Of a stretch of DNA of 64,000 nucleotides, positions 8,649 to 17,859 are shown piece by piece (the stretch's first letter is position 1; every line of letters begins with the position of its first letter). Origin of the DNA: Mycobacterium gordonae (GTDB lineage: Bacteria; Actinomycetota; Actinomycetes; Mycobacteriales; Mycobacteriaceae); the NCBI RefSeq assembly GCF_002101675.1, contig NZ_LQOY01000241.1, positions 1 through 64,000 of the forward strand, given 5' to 3'. The notes beneath the pieces are model-generated. The model did no database searches. It was not told where the DNA came from and worked only from the letters and a program-made list of their open reading frames with translations. The translations under genes were made by a program, and so were the position numbers.

Positions 8649-9794
8649 GTGCACGGGTTCGGCTTCGCAACGCTGGCATTAGTGACCGCCATCGGTTTCG
8701 TCGGTCCGTTGCTGGCTGCGATTCCCCGGCTACGCATTCCGGTGGTAGTCGGTGAATTGTTCGCCGGGCTCGTGGTCGGCAATTCTGGATTCGGAATCAT
8801 CGATGTAGGCAACAGCACGCTGCAGTTCCTCGCCAACATCGGCTTTGCCCTGGTGATGTTCGTTGTCGGTACTCAGATTCCGGTTCGCGGCCTCCGGTTG
8901 CGCTCAGCGCTGCCGCTGGCCGCTGCCCGCGCAGCGCTGGTGGGAACGACCGCGGCGGGTCTCGGCCTCGTACTGGCCTTCGAATTCCACCGGGGCTATG
9001 CGGCACTGTATGCGGTCCTGATGTCCTCCTCGTCAGCGGCGCTGGCACTGCCCGTGATCCAGTCGCTGCGACTGCGGGGATCGGATGTGCTTCTGGTGGC
9101 CGCACAGATCGCGTTCGCCGACGCTGCGTGCATTCTCCTGTTGCCGTTGGCGATTGAGCCGGATCGGGCGTTGGTAGCGGCGCTGAGTGCGCTCTCGATC
9201 GCGGGCTGCGCGCTGGTGATTTTCGCACTTCTCCGCGAATTCGATCGCCGAGGCCTGCTGCGGCGCGTGCACACCCATTCCAAGAAGGACCGTCTCGCAC
9301 TGGAGTTGCGCACCAGCCTGTTGTTGCTGTTCGCTCTTGCGGCAGTAGCGGTCGCGACCCGTGTCTCGATCATGTTGGCCGGGTTCGCCCTAGGCCTTGC
9401 AGTCGCGGCCGTCGGCGAGCCGCGGCGCTTGGCGCGACAGTTGTTCGGGATTACCGAGGGGTTCTTCAGTCCCTTGTTCTTCGTGTGGCTGGGTGCCTCG
9501 CTGCAGGTGGGCGAGCTTGTCGCGAACCCAAAATTTATAGCCCTAGGAGCCGGTCTCGGGGTGGGGGCGGTGTTGGCGCATTGTGCGGCAAGAGTGTTGG
9601 GTCAGCCGCTGCCACTTGCGGTGCTCTCTGCGGCCCAACTCGGGGTGCCGGTCGCCGCGGTGACCATCGGAACCGAGCGCAACCTGTTCGCGGCAGGTGA
9701 AGCCGCTGCGCTGATTCTCGGCGCCCTGATCACGATCGGTGGCACGTCGATCGCGGCTCGATTGACGGCGCGCAAACACGAGGTGCCGGGTTAG
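8649..9794 (+). CDS. CPA2-type cation/proton antiporter (KefB-like)
   Basis: This 381-residue, strongly hydrophobic protein has about 11-12 predicted transmembrane segments. It has family-typical blocks such as VVVGELFAGLVVGNSG, FVVGTQIP and SSSSAALALPVIQSL, with an Asp in the QIAFADAA helix. It resembles the membrane part of Na+/H+ or K+/H+ exchangers without the C-terminal TrkA-N domain. Start GTG 8649 follows GAGGGGCAGG. Ion specificity is unknown. It lies just upstream of the dormancy island. Confidence 0.8.
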   Translation: MHGFGFATLALVTAIGFVGPLLAAIPRLRIPVVVGELFAGLVVGNSGFGIIDVGNSTLQFLANIGFALVMFVVGTQIPVRGLRLRSALPLAAARAALVGTTAAGLGLVLAFEFHRGYAALYAVLMSSSSAALALPVIQSLRLRGSDVLLVAAQIAFADAACILLLPLAIEPDRALVAALSALSIAGCALVIFALLREFDRRGLLRRVHTHSKKDRLALELRTSLLLLFALAAVAVATRVSIMLAGFALGLAVAAVGEPRRLARQLFGITEGFFSPLFFVWLGASLQVGELVANPKFIALGAGLGVGAVLAHCAARVLGQPLPLAVLSAAQLGVPVAAVTIGTERNLFAAGEAAALILGALITIGGTSIAARLTARKHEVPG

Positions 9795-9822
9795 GGTCAT
9801 TGGGCCTTCCGGTAGCCATGAC

Positions 9823-9842
9823 CAAGGGCCTTTGCGCCCGGG
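9823..9842. promoter_or_regulatory. Candidate DosR box, distal
   Basis: The core GGGCCTTTGCGCCC resembles the DosR half-sites of the consensus TTSGGGACTWWAGTCCCSAA, with about 11 of 20 matches by eye. It lies 113 bp upstream of the start at 9955. Weak alone, it gains support from a second site at 9890-9909. Confidence 0.35.
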
Positions 9843-9889
9843 ACTTCCGCCTGTCGAGACGAAGACCGAAGCACTGCGTGACGGTTTCG

Positions 9890-9909
9890 TTGGGCCCTAT
9901 TGGCCTTGA
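9890..9909. promoter_or_regulatory. Candidate DosR box, proximal, of the 9955-15901 unit
   Basis: TTGGGCCCTATTGGCCTTGA matches about 13 of 20 positions of the DosR box consensus. It is 45 bp upstream of the ATG at 9955, a normal spacing. It could drive the unknown protein, the Acg-like gene and the hydrogenase operon together. Confidence 0.45.
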
Positions 9910-9954
9910 TGCGCCTGCTGGTCAGATGGATTCAGGCTGATCGAGGAGGCCGCG

Positions 9955-10245
9955 ATGACGAAGTTCTGGTTAGTGGCTACCGAACACTTGACGATGGGCT
10001 GGTGGAGCCGGCCGACGATATCGACCCTGTGCATGTACCACGTCACCGACCGGTTACATGACGGTCGCACGGCCGACGTGCCGGGTCACCAGATCGCGGA
10101 AACGGTCGCGTCGTGGCTGGCCGAGTTGGGCGTCGAGAGCCCGTTGGTCGACGATCTGGCGCGGGCGGCGCAGGCCGGCGATTGGCCGGCCGTCTACGCC
10201 GTCGGCGAGCACCTTTCCGTCGAGGTCACTCTCGCCGCCGCCTGA
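9955..10245 (+). CDS. Hypothetical protein, first gene of a probable DosR operon
   Basis: 96 residues behind a strong GAGGAGG site 5 bp before ATG 9955. The composition is that of a small soluble alpha/beta protein, with a Trp pair near the start (MGWWSRP). I do not recognise a family, and it is not the DUF1876 family of Rv1738. It stands 106 bp before the Acg-like gene and behind two candidate DosR boxes, so a role in hypoxic adaptation is inferred from context only. Confidence 0.65.
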   Translation: MTKFWLVATEHLTMGWWSRPTISTLCMYHVTDRLHDGRTADVPGHQIAETVASWLAELGVESPLVDDLARAAQAGDWPAVYAVGEHLSVEVTLAAA

Positions 10246-10351
10246 GCACCAAAGGCACAAAGTCCCGCCGAATGAGGACGCCATGCCCTCGTATCGGCGT
10301 GTTGAGCAGGCTTTGGTTGAAACAGGACCTAGCTGGAAAGGAACGCAAGGG

Positions 10352-11344
10352 ATGAGCGCACGCTTCCCGGATGAAGGCACAATCCGGACAGTTCTCACAC
10401 TGGCGTCTCGGGCACCGTCAGTGCACAACACCCAGCCGTGGCGGTGGCGCGTGGGCACGTCGAGTCTTCATCTCTACTCGGACACGAGCCGGCAGCTGCC
10501 GCACACCGACCCGGACGGCCGTGATCTGATCCTCAGTTGTGGCGCCGCGCTGAATCACTGCGTCGTCGCCTTGGCGGCAATCGGGTGGCAGGCCAAAGTG
10601 TCCCGGCTGCCCAACCCGTCCGACCCGACTCACCTCGCCGCCATCGAGGTGATACCGCAGGCGCCCGATCAGCTCGACATCGTGCTCGCCGCCGCAATGC
10701 CCCGGCGGCGAACCGACCGGCGGCACTACAGCTTCTGGCCGGTGCCCGTCGGGGATGTTGCGCTGATGGCCGCGCGGGCGGCTCGCATGGGGGTGGCGCT
10801 GCATCGGGTCGAATCGATGGCGATGTTGAATGCCGTTGTTTCGCAGTCGGTGTCAGCCCACGCCGCGGATCCGGACTATCTGGCCGAACTCCACGCGTGG
10901 AGCGGGCGGCACGCGTCTAACGCGGGTGTACCGGCGCGCAATGCCCCGGCACCGGATCCGGCGGCGGCGATACCCAGCCGTCGATTCGCGGGCGCTGCAC
11001 TGGCCATGCCCCCCGATGTCTGCGCCGAAGACGACAACGGCGTGGTCCTTGCACTCGGCACCCGCAACGACGACCGCCTGGCGCAACTGCGAGCCGGTGA
11101 GGCCACCAGCATCGTCTTGCTGACCGCGACGGCGATGGGCTTGGCGAGTTGCCCGGTCACCGAACCACTGGAGATCGCCGACACCCGCGACGCGGTCCGT
11201 TCCCACGTATTCGGTAACAAGAACTACCCGCAGATGCTGTTCCGAATCGGCTGGGCCCCCATCAATGCCGATCCCTTGCCGGCAACGCCGCGGCGTGCTC
11301 TCTCCGAGTCGGTGGAGTGGCTGGCAGAGGCGGAAGTTCAGTAG
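10352..11344 (+). CDS. acg: Acg-family nitroreductase-like protein
   Basis: The true start is ATG 10352 behind AAAGGAACGCAAGGG; an upstream extension is an artefact. It gives 330 residues, the usual Acg length. The signature RAPSVHNTQPWRWR near the N-terminus and the C-terminal GNKNYPQMLFRIGW block are those of the Acg (Rv2032/Rv3131/Rv3127) family. In M. tuberculosis these are DosR-induced proteins with an FMN-binding nitroreductase-like fold and a lid that hides FMN, so they may act as flavin-storing proteins. It sits 64 bp before the hydrogenase genes and is probably co-regulated by DosR. Confidence 0.9.
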   Translation: MSARFPDEGTIRTVLTLASRAPSVHNTQPWRWRVGTSSLHLYSDTSRQLPHTDPDGRDLILSCGAALNHCVVALAAIGWQAKVSRLPNPSDPTHLAAIEVIPQAPDQLDIVLAAAMPRRRTDRRHYSFWPVPVGDVALMAARAARMGVALHRVESMAMLNAVVSQSVSAHAADPDYLAELHAWSGRHASNAGVPARNAPAPDPAAAIPSRRFAGAALAMPPDVCAEDDNGVVLALGTRNDDRLAQLRAGEATSIVLLTATAMGLASCPVTEPLEIADTRDAVRSHVFGNKNYPQMLFRIGWAPINADPLPATPRRALSESVEWLAEAEVQ

Positions 11345-11408
11345 GTGGCAGCGAATTCTGGCGTTCAATGGTTGACACGCCCCGCCGAAGTGGACGGATG
11401 ATGGCTTG

Positions 11409-12533
11409 ATGACCGGAGACGGGGGAGACGTCGGCGCTGGACTTCTGGATACCGCTGGACTGCACGGCCTTGTCGACGTGCTGAGAGAACGCGGGTATCG
11501 CGTGATCGGTCCGACACTGCGCGACAACGCGATCGTGCTGGCCGAACTACAGTCAGCGAGCGAACTGCCTCGCGGTTGGGGTGTCGAGGTGGCTCCCGGA
11601 CACTACCGGTTGCGCCGACGCGACGACGACGCGGCGTTCGGGCACTCGGCCGGGCCGCAATCCTGGAAGCAGTTCCTGCACCCGCCCCGGCAACGAATGT
11701 GGGCCGGCACCCGCGACGGCAGCGCGGTCAGTGAGCCCGAGGAGCCGCCGCGGTACGCGTTCCTGGGGGTGCGTGGCTGTGACCTCGCCGCCATTGCGAC
11801 GCTCGACCGGGTGCTGGGTCGCGGTGACTACCCTGATAATTCGTTCGTCTCCCGCCGCCGCCAGATCTTCGTTGTCGCGGTGAACTGCACTGAACCCGGT
11901 GGACTGTGCTTCTGCGCATCGATGGGTACCGGACCGGCGGCGGGGCCGGGATACGACCTGGTGCTCACCGAACGCGCCGGCGGTGACGGCGAAGCCTCCT
12001 ATGTCGTCGAGGTAGGTACCCCCGAGGGTGCCGACGTGCTGGCGGCGCTGCCGCACCGAGCGGCAACCGACGACGAGACACGTTGCGCTCAAGCCGATGT
12101 CGCGAACGCTGCGCACAAGATGGGCCGGCAGATGCCTGAGGGTGATCTGCGCAATCTGCTCATCGACGCGCGGGAGTCGCCGCGGTGGGATGAGGTTGCC
12201 AGCCGCTGCCTGACGTGTGGCAATTGCACCATGGTGTGTCCGACCTGCTTCTGCACCAGCACCGAAGACATCACCGACCTGACCGGTGACCACGCCGAAC
12301 GGTGGCGGCAGTGGGCGTCCTGCTTCGAGTTCGATTTCACCTTCATTCACGGCGGAGGCAGTGTCCGGCAATCGGGTGCGTCGCGCTACCGGCACTGGAT
12401 GACGCACAAGCTGGCCACCTGGCACGACCAGTTCGGTATGTCCGGCTGCGTCGGCTGTGGACGTTGTATCGCCTGGTGTCCCACCGGAATCGACATCACC
12501 GCCGAGATGAACAAGATCGCCGGCGATGAGTGA
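11409..12533 (+). CDS. hyhB: Group 3b [NiFe] hydrogenase, iron-sulfur beta subunit
   Basis: 374 residues from ATG 11409. An N-terminal domain carries GVRGCDLAAI and a FCASMGTGP segment. The C-terminal ferredoxin-like region has two 4Fe-4S motifs, CLTCGNCTMVCPTC and CVGCGRCIAWCP. This is the electron-transfer subunit of the cytosolic NAD(P)-linked hydrogenase (sulfhydrogenase/Hyh family), passing electrons between the hydrogenase small subunit and the flavin subunit. It is first in a tightly overlapping five-gene operon. In M. smegmatis the orthologous operon is under DosR control. Confidence 0.93.
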   Translation: MTGDGGDVGAGLLDTAGLHGLVDVLRERGYRVIGPTLRDNAIVLAELQSASELPRGWGVEVAPGHYRLRRRDDDAAFGHSAGPQSWKQFLHPPRQRMWAGTRDGSAVSEPEEPPRYAFLGVRGCDLAAIATLDRVLGRGDYPDNSFVSRRRQIFVVAVNCTEPGGLCFCASMGTGPAAGPGYDLVLTERAGGDGEASYVVEVGTPEGADVLAALPHRAATDDETRCAQADVANAAHKMGRQMPEGDLRNLLIDARESPRWDEVASRCLTCGNCTMVCPTCFCTSTEDITDLTGDHAERWRQWASCFEFDFTFIHGGGSVRQSGASRYRHWMTHKLATWHDQFGMSGCVGCGRCIAWCPTGIDITAEMNKIAGDE

Positions 12534-13377
12534 CTGGACGACGACGCCGTTGGTTTCGGCGATGGATCCATTGCCGTACCGGGTCCGCAGCCGCGTTGTG
12601 GAAAGCCCGGATTCGGCCACGCTGTGCCTGGTGCCCGTTGACCGGGCGGTGCGTTCCCCGGAGCCGGGGGAGTTCATGATGCTCTACGCATTCGGCGTGG
12701 GTGAGGCCGCGATCTCGATCAGCGGCGATCCCACGGTCAAGGACGGGTCAATCACTCACACGGTCCGCGCTGTCGGTGCGGTCAGCCGGGCCTTGCACGA
12801 CGCCGAGCCCGGCACCGTCGTCGGGGTCCGTGGCCCTTTCGGCACCAGCTGGGGACTGGCCGAGTCCGAGGGGCGCGATCTGGTCATGGTGGCCGGCGGC
12901 GTGGGTCTATGTCCGCTGCGCCCAGCGATTCTGGGTGCGTTGGCGCACCGCGAGCGCTACGGCAAGGTGATGTTGATCGTCGGCGCCCGTTCGCGAACCG
13001 ACTTTGTCTTCGTCGACCAACTCAAGGCGTGGGCCGACGATCCACGCATCGAGTTGCATCTGATCGTCGACGCACCCACGCAGGGCTGGGAGGGGGACGT
13101 CGGCCTGGTGACCGAACCGTTGCGTCGGTTGACGCTGGACGCCGAGCGCACCAGCGCCTTCCTCTGCGGTCCGGAACCGATGATGCGGTTCGGGGCGGCC
13201 GAGCTGATGGCCAAAGGGGTTGCTGCTCGCGATATCCGGGTGTCCTTGGAACGCAATATGCAATGTGGAGTCGGCTGGTGCGGTCACTGTCAGCTCGGTC
13301 CGCTGCTGTTGTGCCGGGACGGGCCGGTCGTCAGCTATGACGTGGCGGAGCCGCTGATGCGGGTGAAGGAGCTGTAG
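12526..13377 (+). CDS. hyhG: Group 3b [NiFe] hydrogenase, FAD/NAD(P)-binding gamma subunit
   Basis: 283 residues whose ATG overlaps the end of hyhB by 8 bp. It has a ferredoxin-NADP reductase-like fold: an FAD-binding beta barrel, then a nucleotide domain with [14 protein letters not shown] and [11 protein letters not shown]-terminal 2Fe-2S-type cluster is formed by Cys in [13 protein letters not shown] and a fourth Cys in LLCRDG. It exchanges electrons with NAD(P)H, so the complex can evolve H2 from reductant or recycle H2 to NAD(P)H. Confidence 0.93.
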   Translation: MSDWTTTPLVSAMDPLPYRVRSRVVESPDSATLCLVPVDRAVRSPEPGEFMMLYAFGVGEAAISISGDPTVKDGSITHTVRAVGAVSRALHDAEPGTVVGVRGPFGTSWGLAESEGRDLVMVAGGVGLCPLRPAILGALAHRERYGKVMLIVGARSRTDFVFVDQLKAWADDPRIELHLIVDAPTQGWEGDVGLVTEPLRRLTLDAERTSAFLCGPEPMMRFGAAELMAKGVAARDIRVSLERNMQCGVGWCGHCQLGPLLLCRDGPVVSYDVAEPLMRVKEL

Positions 13378-14136
13378 ATGAGCCGAGTCAAATTGGCGGT
13401 ATGGAAATTTGCGTCCTGTGATGGCTGCCAGCTGACCCTGCTGGATTGCGAAGATGAACTACTGGCCTTGGCCGACCAGGTCGAGATCGCCAACTTCGCC
13501 GAGGCTTCCAGCGCGACAACGGCCGGGCCGTACGATGTTTCGCTGGTCGAGGGCTCTGTCACGACACCGCACGACGAACTTCGCATCCGTGAGATCCGGC
13601 AGCAGTCCAAGATATTGGTCACCATCGGCGCCTGCGCAACGTCCGGGGGAGTCCAGGCCTTGCGCAACTTCGCCGACGTGGCGGAGTTCGCATCGGTCGT
13701 CTACGCCAAACCGGAATACATTGACACGCTGGCGACTTCCACGCCCGCATCCGCACATGTGAAAGTCGACTATCAGCTGCAGGGCTGCCCGATTGACCGC
13801 GGTCAGCTGCTGGACACCCTGGCGGCCCTGCTGGTCGGCCGCAAGCCGAGGTTGCCGGCGAAGACGGTGTGCACGGAGTGCAAGCTGCGCGGGGTGACCT
13901 GCGTCGTGGTGGCCGACGGTATTCCGTGTCTGGGCCCGGTCACCCACGCCGGCTGCGGGGCGCTGTGTCCCCGGCACCACCGCGGCTGCTTCGGCTGCTT
14001 CGGTCCTTCTGCCGCGCCGCAAACCGCGACACTGATTCCGCTGCTGCGTCGCGACGGACTGTCGGACACTGACGTGGACCGGGTGTTCTCCACGTTCAAC
14101 GTGGCTCGGTTCGCGGCGGAACGGAGCCGGCAGTGA
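13378..14136 (+). CDS. hyhS: Group 3b [NiFe] hydrogenase small (delta) subunit
   Basis: 252 residues, starting directly after the hyhG stop. It is of the NADH:ubiquinone oxidoreductase 20 kDa/hydrogenase small-subunit family. [17 protein letters not shown] supplies the first cluster ligands, [10 protein letters not shown] and LQGCPIDR follow, and a Cys-rich end ([19 protein letters not shown]) supplies further Fe-S ligands. It lacks a Tat signal, consistent with a cytosolic enzyme. It carries electrons from the Ni-Fe site to hyhB. Confidence 0.94.
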   Translation: MSRVKLAVWKFASCDGCQLTLLDCEDELLALADQVEIANFAEASSATTAGPYDVSLVEGSVTTPHDELRIREIRQQSKILVTIGACATSGGVQALRNFADVAEFASVVYAKPEYIDTLATSTPASAHVKVDYQLQGCPIDRGQLLDTLAALLVGRKPRLPAKTVCTECKLRGVTCVVVADGIPCLGPVTHAGCGALCPRHHRGCFGCFGPSAAPQTATLIPLLRRDGLSDTDVDRVFSTFNVARFAAERSRQ

Positions 14137-15425
14137 CGTCGGCTGACCGCACCCTGCGGGTCGGCACGCTGACTCGCGTGGAAGGCGAAGGGGCGCTGAA
14201 CGTCACCCTCAAAGACGGTGCCCTGGAATCGGTGGAGCTCAATATCTATGAGCCGCCCCGCTTTTTCGAGGCATTTCTGCGGGGCAGAGCGCACACTGAG
14301 CCACCGGACCTGACTGCGCGCATCTGCGGCATCTGCCCGGTGGCCTACCAGCTCAGCGCTTGCAATGCGATCGAAGACGCGTGCGGTGTCCAGATCGACG
14401 ACGAGATCGTCGCGCTCCGGCGGCTGCTGTACTGCGGCGAATGGATCCACAGCCATGTCTTGCACATCTACCTGCTGCACGCCCCCGACTTTCTGGGCTA
14501 TCCGGACATCGTCAGCATGGCCCGTGAGCACCGGGCAGTCGTCGAGCGGGGCCTGGAGCTGAAGAAGGCGGGTAACCGCCTGATGGAGTTCGTCGGCGGC
14601 CGGGCGATCCATCCGATCAACCTGCGCCTCGGTGGGTTTTATTCGGTGCCAACCCGTTTCGAGCTCGAACCCATCGCGGAGGAATTGCGTAGGGCGCTCG
14701 ACCATGCCCTGGCCACCGTCGAGTGGGTCTCCGGTTTCGAGTTTCCGGACCTCGAACTGGACCACGAGCTGTTGGCGCTCAGCGCCTCCGATCAGTACGC
14801 GATCGAAAACGGCACTATCGCGCGAAGTTCCGGCCCGCCGTTCCCGGTGGCCGATTTCATGCAGCACGTCGTGGAGTCGCAGGTGCCACACTCCACAGCG
14901 CTGCACGCCACACTCGATGGCGGTCGCCATCTGACCGGACCGCTGGCGCGGTATTCGTTGAATTCTTCGTCGCTCTCGCCGGTCGCCGCACAGGCTGCCC
15001 GGCGGGCCGGGTTGTCAGCGCAGTGCCGAAACCCCTTTCGCAGCATCATCGTCCGGGCCGTAGAGGTGGTCTACGCGATCGAGGAGGCGCTGCGGCTCAT
15101 CGACGAGTATCAACGCCCGTCGCGCCCGTTCATCGACGTTCCGGCCCGCGCCGGTGTGGGGCACGGCGTCAGCGAAGCTCCCCGCGGCCTGCTCTATCAC
15201 CGCTACCACATCGGTGCGGAGGGTCAGGTCACGGCAGCCACGATCATCCCACCCACCTCGCAGAACCAGGCGGCCATCGAAGCGGATCTGCACAAGGTCA
15301 TCTCTGACCACCTGAATCTCGAAGACGCCGCCCTTACAGCGTTGTGTGAGCGGGTGATTCGCAACTACGACCCCTGCATCTCGTGCTCGACGCACTTCCT
15401 CACGGTGACGGTTCGGCGCACGTGA
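14133..15425 (+). CDS. hyhL: Group 3b [NiFe] hydrogenase large (alpha) subunit
   Basis: 430 residues. GTG 14133 overlaps the hyhS stop (GTGA). Both Ni-binding motifs are intact: [10 protein letters not shown] near residue 64 (L1) and DPCISCSTH at the C-terminus (L2). After L2 there is a short tail (FLTVTVRRT) of the kind removed by a dedicated endopeptidase during Ni insertion. That protease is encoded next. No hypABCDEF maturation genes are in the window, so these must be supplied elsewhere. Confidence 0.95.
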   Translation: MTSADRTLRVGTLTRVEGEGALNVTLKDGALESVELNIYEPPRFFEAFLRGRAHTEPPDLTARICGICPVAYQLSACNAIEDACGVQIDDEIVALRRLLYCGEWIHSHVLHIYLLHAPDFLGYPDIVSMAREHRAVVERGLELKKAGNRLMEFVGGRAIHPINLRLGGFYSVPTRFELEPIAEELRRALDHALATVEWVSGFEFPDLELDHELLALSASDQYAIENGTIARSSGPPFPVADFMQHVVESQVPHSTALHATLDGGRHLTGPLARYSLNSSSLSPVAAQAARRAGLSAQCRNPFRSIIVRAVEVVYAIEEALRLIDEYQRPSRPFIDVPARAGVGHGVSEAPRGLLYHRYHIGAEGQVTAATIIPPTSQNQAAIEADLHKVISDHLNLEDAALTALCERVIRNYDPCISCSTHFLTVTVRRT

Positions 15426-15901
15426 GCGGTAAAGTTGCCGTGATCGGCCTGGGGAATCGCTACCGGCACGACGACGCGGTAGGTATCGCCGCCGCCACGG
15501 CGCTTGGCGAACTCGCGCTGCCCGGCGTCGAGGTGACCACCGACATCGTGGATCCGCTGGCACTGCTTGACGTGTGGTCGCAGGCTCGGCTGGCCATCGT
15601 CATCGACGCCGCGATCGCGACCGCTTCGACTGTCGGTCGTATCCGTTGTCTTGATCTCGCCGACGTGGTCAGCTCCGCGGATCCGTTGAGCTCGCACAGT
15701 ATCGACGTCGGCCGCACCTATGCGCTCGGCAAGGAACTCGACCGGATACCCGAGGCGCTGAGGATCTATGCCGTGGACGTCACCGACACCGGGCACGGTG
15801 CCGGTCTCACCTCCCCGGTCGAACTCGCGCTACGGGATCTGGTCGCCCGGGTGGCTGCCGAAATCGTCCGCGTCACCGGGGTTTCGGTCGAGCCTTCTTA
15901 A
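15422..15901 (+). CDS. Hydrogenase maturation protease
   Basis: 159 residues from GTG 15422, overlapping the hyhL stop as GTGA. It belongs to the HyaD/HybD/HycI family. The start VIGLGNRYRHDDAVG carries the conserved first acidic Ni ligand, VIDAA carries the second, and a late HxxD-like site follows. It should cleave the C-terminal tail of HyhL. Its 3' end overlaps the convergent alpha/beta hydrolase gene by 4 bp. Confidence 0.92.
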   Translation: MSGKVAVIGLGNRYRHDDAVGIAAATALGELALPGVEVTTDIVDPLALLDVWSQARLAIVIDAAIATASTVGRIRCLDLADVVSSADPLSSHSIDVGRTYALGKELDRIPEALRIYAVDVTDTGHGAGLTSPVELALRDLVARVAAEIVRVTGVSVEPS

Positions 15902-16536
15902 GCGCTGAGGTGGCGGATGAACCAGCCCCGCGCGAGCATGGCGACTTGTTCGAGGGTGCCGGGCTCCTCGAACAGGTGGGTGGCGCCGGGAACGATGGCG
16001 ATCTTGCATTCGACGGGGATTGCCGCACGTGCCTGGCGGTTGAGCCCCAGGACCATCTCGTCGAGTCCACCGACGATCAGCAACGTCGGTGATTGCACGT
16101 GGTGCAGTGCCTCGCCGGCCAGATCGGGACGTCCGCCGCGTGACACGACGGCCGCCACTTTGACCCCGGGATGTGCGGCAGCGGCCAACGCCGCTCCGGC
16201 GCCGGTACTGGCTCCGAAGTAGCCAACGGGCAGCGCAGCCGTGTCGGGCTGACCGGCGAGCCAGCCGGTGATGTTGACCAGTCGGGAAGCCAGCAGGGAA
16301 ATGTCGAAGACGTTGGCGCGGTCGCGTTCCTCCTCGGGTGTCAGCAGGTCGAAAAGCACAGTGGCAAAGCCGGCCTCGTTGAGAACCCGGGACACGTACT
16401 GGTTGCGCGGGCTGTGTCGGCTGCTTCCGCTGCCGTGCGCGAACACCACGACGCCCTTGGGCTGCTGGGGGATGCTCAGGTGGCCCGCCACCGAAACGCG
16501 CCCGACGGGCACTAGGATCTCTTCGTCCTGCTTCAT
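15898..16536 (-). CDS. Alpha/beta hydrolase (dienelactone hydrolase-like)
   Basis: 212 residues from ATG 16536; a longer frame upstream is a shadow. The oxyanion region is VVFAHGSGSSRHSPRN. The nucleophile elbow reads GYFGASTGAGAAL (GxSxG with Ser), the acid lies in VGGLDEMV, and the His lies in PGATHLFEEPG. It is similar to the C-terminal half of mycobacterial phosphoribosyltransferase-hydrolase fusions (Rv0571c, from memory), but here it stands alone. It is 76 bp downstream of the Rv2629-like gene and probably shares its DosR-box promoter. Substrate unknown. Confidence 0.85.
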   Translation of the reverse strand: MKQDEEILVPVGRVSVAGHLSIPQQPKGVVVFAHGSGSSRHSPRNQYVSRVLNEAGFATVLFDLLTPEEERDRANVFDISLLASRLVNITGWLAGQPDTAALPVGYFGASTGAGAALAAAAHPGVKVAAVVSRGGRPDLAGEALHHVQSPTLLIVGGLDEMVLGLNRQARAAIPVECKIAIVPGATHLFEEPGTLEQVAMLARGWFIRHLSA

Positions 16537-16612
16537 GAGTCGAGTCCCCCTGATTAAGCAGCGGCCGAGCGTGAATCGCACCACGCGCCACGCCGCGGCG
16601 GCGTCGTGATAT

Positions 16613-17746
16613 TCACTGTCGCGAGTTGGTGGTGCCGGCAAGCCGGTCGCTTGCGACGTAACGCAGCAGCGCGGCAACACCGTCGGTGGGTGTGAGTCGG
16701 TGGTCGGCCCGAACCACTCTGCCGCCCACCGCGATAGCGGCGAAGGGCAGCGCCTCGTCGGCCCTGGCAACCCGGGCTACCGGTTCGCCGTACTCGGACA
16801 GCACATCGGCGTCGGGTGCCACCGTCGTCAACTCCGCGCCGGTGACTACCGTCGCATCACCGATCTGGCCGACGATCAGCGTTTCCACATCGCCCTCGCG
16901 CAGCGCCGCGCAGACCGCGGCGAGCCCGTCGGCCGCCAGCCCGGAGCCCCGACCGATTTCGGCGTCGAGCCGATCGGCGATCTCGGACATTTCCAGCTCG
17001 TGGCGCCGGGCGAACTCCGGGGCGGTCAGCCGGAAGATGTCCGCGTAATTGACATCGCCGCGGTGTCCCTCGGCATGTAATTGCGACACGCGCTGCGTCA
17101 CCCGCTTCGGCAGTTCGGCGAGCACATCGGCGCGGGAACGGACCTCGCCGCTCAGGAACACCACCTCTGGGTCCGCTTGGTCCACCAGATGGGTCAGGTG
17201 GTCGGCGATCGCCCGGGAGTTCATCCGGATCGCTTCCGCGGTGGTGTGCTGCAAGTCGCCGTAGCCGTTCCATCCTGCGGTAGCCGGCTTGTGCACCGGG
17301 TAGCCGACGCCCTCGACAATCGTTGAACTCGTGGTGCGGCCCCGGTACAGGGTCACATCGGCTCCGGTGTGGTCCACCGCGGCGAACACGTATGTCGGCC
17401 GTCGCATCTCCTGCTCGAGCAGCGGCAGCACATACGGGTAGTCCGACAGGCGAATGACCGGAGCCGGGGGCGGGTTGATCAGTTGCTCGTTGATGAGCAC
17501 CTGATCGCCAGTGACGATCACCGCTCGGCCGCGTCGTCCCACGGCGGGCTGGTGGTGCAGGATCGCTTCCTGCAGCCGGTCGAGAATGCCGGTGCCGGCG
17601 CCCAGATCCGCGAGCTGCGCACGGATGTCGCGCCACTTGGCGTCGAGTTGTCCGGCCGAATCGGCCGCGTCATGGGAGTCGTCGAAATAGACCGAGGCAA
17701 ACGGGCCTACTGCTCTGGTCAACCACCTGAGGTGTTCCGAGTGCAT
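16613..17746 (-). CDS. Rv2629 orthologue (baeRF-type, eRF1-like fold)
   Basis: 377 residues from ATG 17746. Long blocks match DosR-regulated Rv2629 as remembered: GPFASVYFDDSHD, IRLSDYPYVLPL, MRRPTYVFAAVDHTGADV, HKPATAGWNGYGD and ADEALPFAAIAVG. The family resembles bacterial archaeo-eukaryotic release factor domains; its molecular role is unproven. A near-perfect DosR box lies 94 bp upstream at 17840-17859, overlapping the end of the fadD gene. The gene should therefore be hypoxia-induced, with the downstream hydrolase following. Confidence 0.92.
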   Translation of the reverse strand: MHSEHLRWLTRAVGPFASVYFDDSHDAADSAGQLDAKWRDIRAQLADLGAGTGILDRLQEAILHHQPAVGRRGRAVIVTGDQVLINEQLINPPPAPVIRLSDYPYVLPLLEQEMRRPTYVFAAVDHTGADVTLYRGRTTSSTIVEGVGYPVHKPATAGWNGYGDLQHTTAEAIRMNSRAIADHLTHLVDQADPEVVFLSGEVRSRADVLAELPKRVTQRVSQLHAEGHRGDVNYADIFRLTAPEFARRHELEMSEIADRLDAEIGRGSGLAADGLAAVCAALREGDVETLIVGQIGDATVVTGAELTTVAPDADVLSEYGEPVARVARADEALPFAAIAVGGRVVRADHRLTPTDGVAALLRYVASDRLAGTTNSRQ

Positions 17747-17839
17747 GAGATCCTCTTCTGCTAGTGCGGCGAAGCGATGTCTTCCCTCGCCAACGGTAGG
17801 AAAGGCCAACCGGCGGTGGCAGAGTCGTAAGCCCTCGGA

Positions 17840-17859
17840 TAGGGGTCTTAAGTCCCTGC
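17840..17859 (-). promoter_or_regulatory. DosR box upstream of the Rv2629-like gene
   Basis: TAGGGGTCTTAAGTCCCTGC matches about 15 of 20 consensus positions, including GGG, TTAA and GTCCC. It overlaps the TAA stop of the fadD gene (17848-17850), so the operator is partly inside coding sequence. Confidence 0.75.

Noticed and set aside
11553-12677. 374-residue minus-strand frame over hyhB
   Set aside because: Shadow of the ferredoxin-like subunit, with no domain and no ribosome-binding site.
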